The notes under the pieces: model-generated
What the model was told of the DNA's origin: nothing
The model's input: only the letters and a program-made list of their open reading frames with translations
Database searches by the model: none
In this document: one piece after another, positions 63,141 through 64,000 of the stretch
How positions within the stretch are numbered: position 1 is the stretch's first letter
Layout of the letters: every line of letters begins with the position of its first letter
Program-made: the position numbers and the translations under genes
Source of the DNA: Dehalococcoidia bacterium
GTDB lineage: Bacteria > Chloroflexota > Dehalococcoidia > DSTF01 > JACRBR01
Direction: 5' to 3'
Assembly: GCA_040902535.1 (NCBI GenBank)
Contig: JBBDXD010000025.1
Location: forward strand, 1 to 64,000
DNA: 64,000 bases

Positions 63141-64000
63141 GTGAAGGTCGCTTCGATCTACGGCCCGGTCCAGGAGGACATCGAGCTCGTCGAGGATACG
63201 CTGCGCGGCATCGCCCACGTAGACAACTTCCCCGCGCTCGCGAAGATGCTCGCGCACGTGCTCGGAGCGGGCGGAAAGCGCCTGCGTCCCGCCATCGCGC
63301 TCCTCTCCGGCAAGTTCGGCGACTATCACCGCGACGTGCACATCCCGCTCGCCGCGTCGATCGAGCTGCTGCACACGGCTACACTCGTCCACGACGACGT
63401 GATCGATGCATCCCCCACGCGCCGCGGCCGCGCGACGGCTAACGAGCTGTTCAACAACTCCGCCTCCGTCATGCTCGGCGACTTCATGTTCGCGCACGCC
63501 TCCGAATTGATCTCGCGCACCGACAACACGCAGGTCGTGCGGCTGTTCGCCAGGACGCTGATGTCGATCGCGGGCGGCGAACTGCACCAGGATCTGAGCG
63601 CGTACGAATACAGCCAGGACACGCTCGCGTACTTCGGCCGCATCGAAGGCAAGACGGCATCCCTGTTCGCCGCATCGTCGGAGGGCGGCGGGCTCGTCGC
63701 CGGCTGCACCCCTCGCGAGTGCGCGGCGCTCCGCGACTACGGCCTCAACGTCGGCATGGCATTCCAGGTCGTCGATGACATCCTGGATTTCGCCGGCGAC
63801 GAGCGCGAGATGGGCAAACCTATCGGCAGCGACCTCATGCAGGGCACGCTGACGCTTCCCGCCCTCCTGCTGATGGAGCGCAACCCCAGGGACAACCCCA
63901 TCAAGAAGGCCTTCCGCACCAGGAAGCCAAAGCAGGAGCACGTCGCGGAAGCGGTGAACATGGTGCTCAATTCCGACATACTGAACGAGGTGTACGTCGT
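63141..64000 (+). CDS. polyprenyl (trans-isoprenyl) diphosphate synthase, 3' end cut by window
   Basis: GTG 63141 opens a frame of at least 286 residues that runs off the right edge. Class I isoprenyl synthase motifs: GAGGKRLRPAIALLSGKF near 49, the first Asp-rich motif LLHTATLVHDDVIDASPTRR near 85, GDFMFAHASELI, and the second Asp-rich motif GMAFQVVDDILDFAGD near 208. It elongates allylic diphosphates, probably to a quinone side chain or long polyprenol. The residues before the first DDxxD look like those of long-chain enzymes. Chain length cannot be stated. Confidence 0.92.
   Translation, partial: MKVASIYGPVQEDIELVEDTLRGIAHVDNFPALAKMLAHVLGAGGKRLRPAIALLSGKFGDYHRDVHIPLAASIELLHTATLVHDDVIDASPTRRGRATANELFNNSASVMLGDFMFAHASELISRTDNTQVVRLFARTLMSIAGGELHQDLSAYEYSQDTLAYFGRIEGKTASLFAASSEGGGLVAGCTPRECAALRDYGLNVGMAFQVVDDILDFAGDEREMGKPIGSDLMQGTLTLPALLLMERNPRDNPIKKAFRTRKPKQEHVAEAVNMVLNSDILNEVYV

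Overview
The window is GC-rich bacterial chromosome with two parts. Bases 1 to about 21,700 are mobile-element DNA stacked against a tRNA-Gly(CCC) gene. Bases 21,700 to 64,000 are chromosomal housekeeping DNA. I infer a Chloroflexota bacterium, perhaps Dehalococcoidia-like, at moderate to low confidence. The hints are high GC, GuaB3-type IMP dehydrogenase, three-cysteine LarE, beta-propeller lipoproteins, scattered single genes of normally clustered pathways (nadA, nuoB) and several -10 boxes placed for leaderless transcripts. No rRNA or other taxonomic marker is present to settle it.

Mobile region. A 45-bp perfect direct repeat (3128-3172 and 21627-21671), made of the 3' half of tRNA-Gly(CCC) including CCA, bounds an 18.5-kb integrated element. 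The tyrosine integrase (20615-21577) lies next to the intact tRNA. Inside are a replication module (TOTE-like primase-helicase, RusA resolvase), an ArdC antirestriction protein, a putative thymine-hypermodification enzyme, a cytosine methyltransferase / endonuclease / Vsr set, a HerA ATPase coupled to a large wHTH-NurA-like protein, and at the far end, behind rusA, a same-strand cassette of SIR2-like, membrane GNAT-like, SET-domain and SDR genes. No capsid, tail or relaxase gene is seen. To the left (1-3127) is the wreck of a related element. It has a frameshifted rusA paralogue, another broken small gene, a degenerate tRNA-Gly 3' end at 2887-2932, and its own cargo in the same position behind rusA: an ApeA-like HEPN protein and an unknown protein cut by the window edge. 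Islands have therefore stacked at one tRNA, each carrying defence-like cargo in the slot between rusA and the element end. A 39-bp arrangement of two half-sites around a 15-nt spacer occurs twice in the intact element.

Chromosomal region. 21.7-34.8 kb holds stand-alone genes: an acetyltransferase, lipoproteins, SDRs, DinB, two tandem HTH proteins, a HicB-like protein, dGTPase, a diguanylate cyclase, a hydrolase, an orphan nuoB and an APH(6)-like kinase. 35-42 kb is a DNA-repair block: recA with a consensus promoter and SOS-like palindrome, a deoxyribosyltransferase-like gene, recX, a lipoprotein and ligA, then an HD-GYP protein. 42-50 kb holds larE, proS, a shortened YdjC gene, SDR, nucleotidyltransferase, sugar isomerase, a secreted protein, a MntA/HepT toxin-antitoxin pair whose HepT is broken, and a frameshifted double-hotdog gene. 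51-64 kb holds nadA under a palindromic operator, tRNA-Pro(CGG), an M20 amidohydrolase, a methyltransferase, plsX, a J-domain protein, tRNA-Gly(GCC), a J-like protein lacking HPD, guaB3, rsmI, a MazG-like gene, metG, tatD and a polyprenyl synthetase cut by the right edge.

Degenerate repeats with a 7-base period lie in four intergenic spots of the chromosomal part. One supplies the stop codon of the dGTPase gene.
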